DNA of 64,000 nt from Labilibacter marinus (GTDB lineage Bacteria; Bacteroidota; Bacteroidia; Bacteroidales; Marinilabiliaceae), in NCBI RefSeq assembly GCF_001659685.2, contig NZ_LXYE02000002.1, positions 1 through 64,000 of the forward strand, written 5' to 3'. Each line of letters starts with the position of its first letter. Position 1 is the first letter of the stretch. The position numbers were made by a program, and so were the translations under genes. The notes below the pieces were generated by a model. That model saw nothing but the letters and a program-made list of their open reading frames with translations. It was not told the origin of the DNA and made no database searches. Below are positions 61,091-64,000 of the stretch, piece by piece.

Positions 61091-61221
61091 GCCGCTTATT
61101 CGCAATCGTATAGCGAACAGTTTGTGTACATTTTGCGAACAGCTTGCGAAGAAGTGCGAAGCGATACCGAAGCATTTGCGAAGCGGTCTCGAAGAAAAGT
61201 ACCAAAAAGTGCAGAAACTCT
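61091..61221. repeat. 11-nt periodic GCGAA array
   Basis: GCGAA or a one-base variant (CCGAA, TCGAA) recurs at 61113, 61135, 61146, 61156, 61167, 61178 and 61189, spaced 11 bases (one step of 10, one of 22 bridging a degenerate copy at 61124). Weaker copies extend on both sides. Confidence 0.75.
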
Positions 61222-62297
61222 TAAAAACGGAACCAAAAATTGAATAAACGCATCATTTTGGAATGATTTTTTGGATTTACGGCCATATTTGGAATCATGG
61301 TGTGTTTTAGCTAGTGATTTATCTTCTTCTATTTAAGTATTTGTTTTATAAGTGTCATGATGTGAGGTTTTTATATCTTTAAAAAGTTACAGTAATTTTC
61401 TGGTAATTCTTTTTTGTAATACTTTGTTATTTCATTTGAGGTTAACTTAATAGAAACATTGGTCTGGTTTAAATTTTATGGTTCAACTGGGCTTTAGTTG
61501 TATCATATAAATAGCGTTTGTTCTATAAGTTTCTAACATCTATTGGGGTAGATAAGGTGGATTCAGAAAAGTTAAAACTGTTTAGATGATGATACCAAGC
61601 CTTTTTTATGCAATATCCGCTACTGTACGAATCTTTTGAACGGTAAAATACTAAAGTTACACGATGTAATTGTGTTGCAATTGAGGATAACTTTTTAAGA
61701 TTATTACATAGTTATCCTGATATTTATTTTCTTTCTTTTTTAAGCCCTATTATTCAAATTTACTTTACTGTTTGAGATGATATTATCATCGTGCGATCTA
61801 GACTTATAAATCTTGGAGTTTTGGTTAAAAATGTTCTAAAATTAAATCAGTACTGATTTGCTTAAAATGCACATGTTAAATTCATAGGGAAATTAGTGTT
61901 GAATATCAATATAAATGTGCCGAAGTGCTCATTATTTTGGATAAACATGTTTTTATATGGCGTTAGTGGGTGTTGTGAGGAAAATGCAGTTACCCTTGAG
62001 AAAAAGGGTGTTGTTTGCTAAAAACAAATAATATTTAGTAGTGACCTAGTAAAAGAACATGGTTGTCATTAAAAAAAGGTCTTTTGTCAAGCCTAAAAAA
62101 GCGTTAACACGAGTTAACAACTTTCTGTTCTATTTTAGCAATGTAAATATAAGGTCATCTCAATTGTCCTAGATTTCGATTGACCATATGAGTGAAAAAA
62201 CTGAAATGTTCTAAATATTATTTTGGGACTGACAGGGCGAAGCTGTATCCAGCAACAAAAAAGACACCATATAATTACCCTAAAAAAAATATTCAAT

Positions 62298-62305
62298 TAC
62301 ATTTG
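62298..62305 (+). promoter_or_regulatory. Candidate -7 element TACATTTG before ugd
   Basis: Exact TAnnTTTG, 84 bases before the start codon; no good -33 element was seen. Confidence 0.4.
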
Positions 62306-62389
62306 TACAAAATAGCAAAACATTTCGTTTGTTCGGGGTGTTTGAATTGAGTATTAAAGTTGAATATTATATAATTTTCTAAACCTGGT

Positions 62390-63826
62390 ATGCAAAAAAA
62401 AGTAACAAATATCTGCTGTATAGGAGCAGGTTATGTAGGAGGACCTACAATGGCGGTTTTGGCGCAGAAGTGTCCTCATATTAAAGTAACTGTTGTTGAT
62501 TTAAATAAACAGCGAATTGCTGATTGGAATGATGAGGATTTAAATAAATTGCCGGTATATGAACCAGGCTTAGATGCTGTAGTGGCAGAAGCACGTGGTC
62601 GTAATTTGTTTTTTTCAACGGATGTGGATAAAGCCATTGATGAGGCGCAAATGATTTTTATATCGGTAAATACACCTACTAAAACCTATGGCGTAGGTAA
62701 GGGTATGGCTGCCGACTTAAAATATATTGAGTTATGTGCGCGTCAGATTGCTTCTATAGCTAAAGATGATAAAATTATTATAGAGAAATCTACTTTACCG
62801 GTTCGTACGGCGCAAGCTATTCGTACTATTTTAGATTCAACAGGAAGTGGAGTGAACTTTCAAGTGCTTTCTAGTCCTGAGTTCTTAGCAGAAGGAACAG
62901 CTGTAACGGATTTACAAGATCCTGATAGAGTGCTTATCGGTGGAGATACTGATGAGGCAGGTCAAGAGGCTATTCAAGCGCTTGTAGAGGTTTATGAAAA
63001 CTGGGTAAAGAGAGAGCAAATCATTACCACTAGAGTTTGGTCTTCTGAGTTAAGTAAACTTACCGCGAATGCATTCTTAGCACAACGTGTTTCATCTATC
63101 AATGCTATTTCTGCTTTATGCGAAAAAACAGAGGCTGATGTGGATGAGGTAGCAGGGGCTATTGGAATGGATACCCGTATTGGAGCTAAGTTTTTAAAGT
63201 CATCTGTTGGTTTCGGAGGCTCATGTTTCCAAAAAGATATTCTAAACCTGGTTTACCTTTGTCATCATTTTGGTTTACCTGAAGTTGCAGATTATTGGGA
63301 ACAAGTGGTGATCATGAACGATTATCAGAAACATCGTTTTGGTAAGGTGATCATGGATAAGCTTTTTAATACTGTTTCGGGTAAAAAGATTGCTTTCTTA
63401 GGTTGGGCCTTTAAAAAGGATACCAATGATACCCGTGAGTCGGCATCTATTTATGTGGCTGATCAGTTATTACAAGATAGAGCAGAAATTCATGTGTATG
63501 ATCCTAAAGTAACAAAAGAACAAATATTTGCTGATTTAGAATATTTACAAACACACCGTGTGGGTAGATATGTGGAAAAAGGCGAATTAATGGACATGGA
63601 AGAAATTAGAAGTCTGGTGACTGTTCATACAGATGCATATAGTGCTATGGAAAGCGCACATGCCGTAGCCGTTATGACGGAGTGGGATGAGTTTAAAAGC
63701 TACGACTGGCAAAAAGTATTTGATGCCATGTTAAAGCCTGCTTTTGTTTTTGATGGAAGAAATATCCTGGATAAAGCACAATTAGAAAATATGGGCTTTG
63801 ACGTGTTTAATATCGGAAAAGGCTAG
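62390..63826 (+). CDS. ugd: UDP-glucose 6-dehydrogenase, long eukaryote-like form
   Basis: A 478-residue NAD-dependent enzyme making UDP-glucuronate from UDP-glucose. It has the N-terminal [15 protein letters not shown] motif, the [24 protein letters not shown] segment, the catalytic Cys in [14 protein letters not shown] (about residue 282), and the C-terminal [17 protein letters not shown] domain. The length and phrases such as KSTLPVRTA and VEKGELM resemble animal-type UGDH more than the shorter bacterial Ugd of about 390-440 residues. The product feeds surface polysaccharide synthesis. It stands alone after a long gene-free stretch; the genes that follow are outside the window. Confidence 0.95.
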   Translation: MQKKVTNICCIGAGYVGGPTMAVLAQKCPHIKVTVVDLNKQRIADWNDEDLNKLPVYEPGLDAVVAEARGRNLFFSTDVDKAIDEAQMIFISVNTPTKTYGVGKGMAADLKYIELCARQIASIAKDDKIIIEKSTLPVRTAQAIRTILDSTGSGVNFQVLSSPEFLAEGTAVTDLQDPDRVLIGGDTDEAGQEAIQALVEVYENWVKREQIITTRVWSSELSKLTANAFLAQRVSSINAISALCEKTEADVDEVAGAIGMDTRIGAKFLKSSVGFGGSCFQKDILNLVYLCHHFGLPEVADYWEQVVIMNDYQKHRFGKVIMDKLFNTVSGKKIAFLGWAFKKDTNDTRESASIYVADQLLQDRAEIHVYDPKVTKEQIFADLEYLQTHRVGRYVEKGELMDMEEIRSLVTVHTDAYSAMESAHAVAVMTEWDEFKSYDWQKVFDAMLKPAFVFDGRNILDKAQLENMGFDVFNIGKG

Positions 63827-63861
63827 GCCTTCGCTTAGCTCAGGCTGGAGAAAGGGATTTA

Positions 63862-63889
63862 CAGTAAACAGTATTCAGTAGGCAGTGAT
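63862..63889. repeat. Heptameric CAGTNNN repeat
   Basis: Four 7-base units in register: CAGTAAA, CAGTATT, CAGTAGG, CAGTGAT. It has the same 7-nt period as the arrays at 3263 and 4435, with a different sequence. Confidence 0.75.
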
Positions 63890-63962
63890 TTGCAGGTTTT
63901 AGAAAGGAACAAGGAGAAGGGAGAATGTGACTTACAGCTTGCTTATTTGCATCCTGTAAATT

Positions 63963-64000
63963 GAGCTCTGAAAGAGCTAAAGATAATAGCCCTGGGCAAC
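63963..64000. repeat. Possible REP-like palindromic element, cut by window end
   Basis: AGCTCT-GAA-AGAGCT (63964-63978) is a perfect 6-bp hairpin, followed by a second short palindrome GCCCTGGGC. The arrangement resembles REP-type intergenic repeats in Bacteroidota, but the element continues past the window. Confidence 0.35.

Larger units (their letters stand above)
61016..62389. other. Gene-free 1.37-kb stretch before UDP-glucose dehydrogenase
   Basis: No convincing ORF, tRNA or known RNA was found. The first 200 bases hold the 11-nt periodic array. Two GTTAAC palindromes lie 4 bases apart at 62103-62118. The rest is AT-rich with scattered stops in all frames. A long 5' leader, an unrecognised small RNA or decayed coding DNA are all possible. 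Confidence 0.5.

Noticed and set aside
61014-61247. 77-residue ORF on the + strand after the nrnA operon
   Set aside because: It starts with TTG inside the T-run of a strong terminator and runs through the 11-nt periodic array. The open frame is a by-product of the repeat, and the protein resembles nothing.
1-64000. tRNA or rRNA genes, transposases or integrase genes
   Set aside because: None was recognised on either strand by reading; only periodic repeats and a possible REP-like fragment at the end were found.

Overview
The window is a low-GC, AT-rich stretch from a marine-type member of the Bacteroidota. The evidence is a SusC/SusD pair with a FecR/ECF-sigma module, a hybrid two-component regulator of the HTCS type, three sulfatases, a type IX secretion (T9SS) sorting domain on a giant surface protein, a GldI-like lipoprotein, TAnnTTTG promoter elements, and genes with almost no Shine-Dalgarno sequence. 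An order such as Marinilabiliales would fit, but that is an inference.

Layout. (1) 1-6721: a catabolic cluster: 5'-truncated zinc-type dehydrogenase, SDR oxidoreductase, lactaldehyde-type aldehyde dehydrogenase, mandelate-racemase-type sugar acid dehydratase or cycloisomerase, aldose 1-epimerase and a RhaT-like permease. It suggests breakdown of a (deoxy)sugar such as L-rhamnose or L-fucose. (2) 6933-13185: a 602-residue protein of unknown function, a Tricorn-type protease, a DUF4395 membrane protein and a CPCC zinc-finger-like protein. (3) 13467-31710: a polysaccharide utilisation locus with two sulfatases, ECF sigma, FecR anti-sigma, SusC, SusD, a small lipoprotein, a two-domain beta-propeller/TIM-barrel enzyme resembling GH150 lambda-carrageenase in architecture, and an HTCS regulator. 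(4) 31767-34511: a tRNA pseudouridine synthase and small unknown proteins, including an unannotated 57-residue membrane protein. (5) 34515-46641: a 2968-residue T9SS-exported modular protein, divergent from a sensor kinase/response regulator pair. (6) 46670-50170: AraC regulator, divergent sulfatase and an MhpD/FAH-type enzyme. (7) 50446-56422: a GntR-controlled operon (tartrate/malate-type dehydrogenase, cyclase-family hydrolase, divergent transaldolase homologue, ACS-family MFS transporter, Gfo/Idh/MocA oxidoreductase). I cannot map it to a known pathway, and it is the best candidate here for an undescribed metabolic system. (8) 56449-60958: housekeeping genes (PAS kinase, Ndk, NrnA-like phosphoesterase, FKBP lipoproteins). 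(9) 61016-62389: a gene-free stretch with an 11-nt periodic repeat, then UDP-glucose dehydrogenase.

Regions 1, 3, 6 and 7 together look like a sulfated algal polysaccharide lifestyle: desulfation and depolymerisation at the surface and in the periplasm, SusCD uptake, and cytoplasmic oxidation of the released sugars and sugar acids. Intergenic DNA carries unusual periodic structure: heptameric repeats at 3263-3328, 4435-4575 and 63862-63889, and an 11-nt periodic array at 61091-61221. No rRNA, tRNA, CRISPR array, transposase or prophage gene was recognised.
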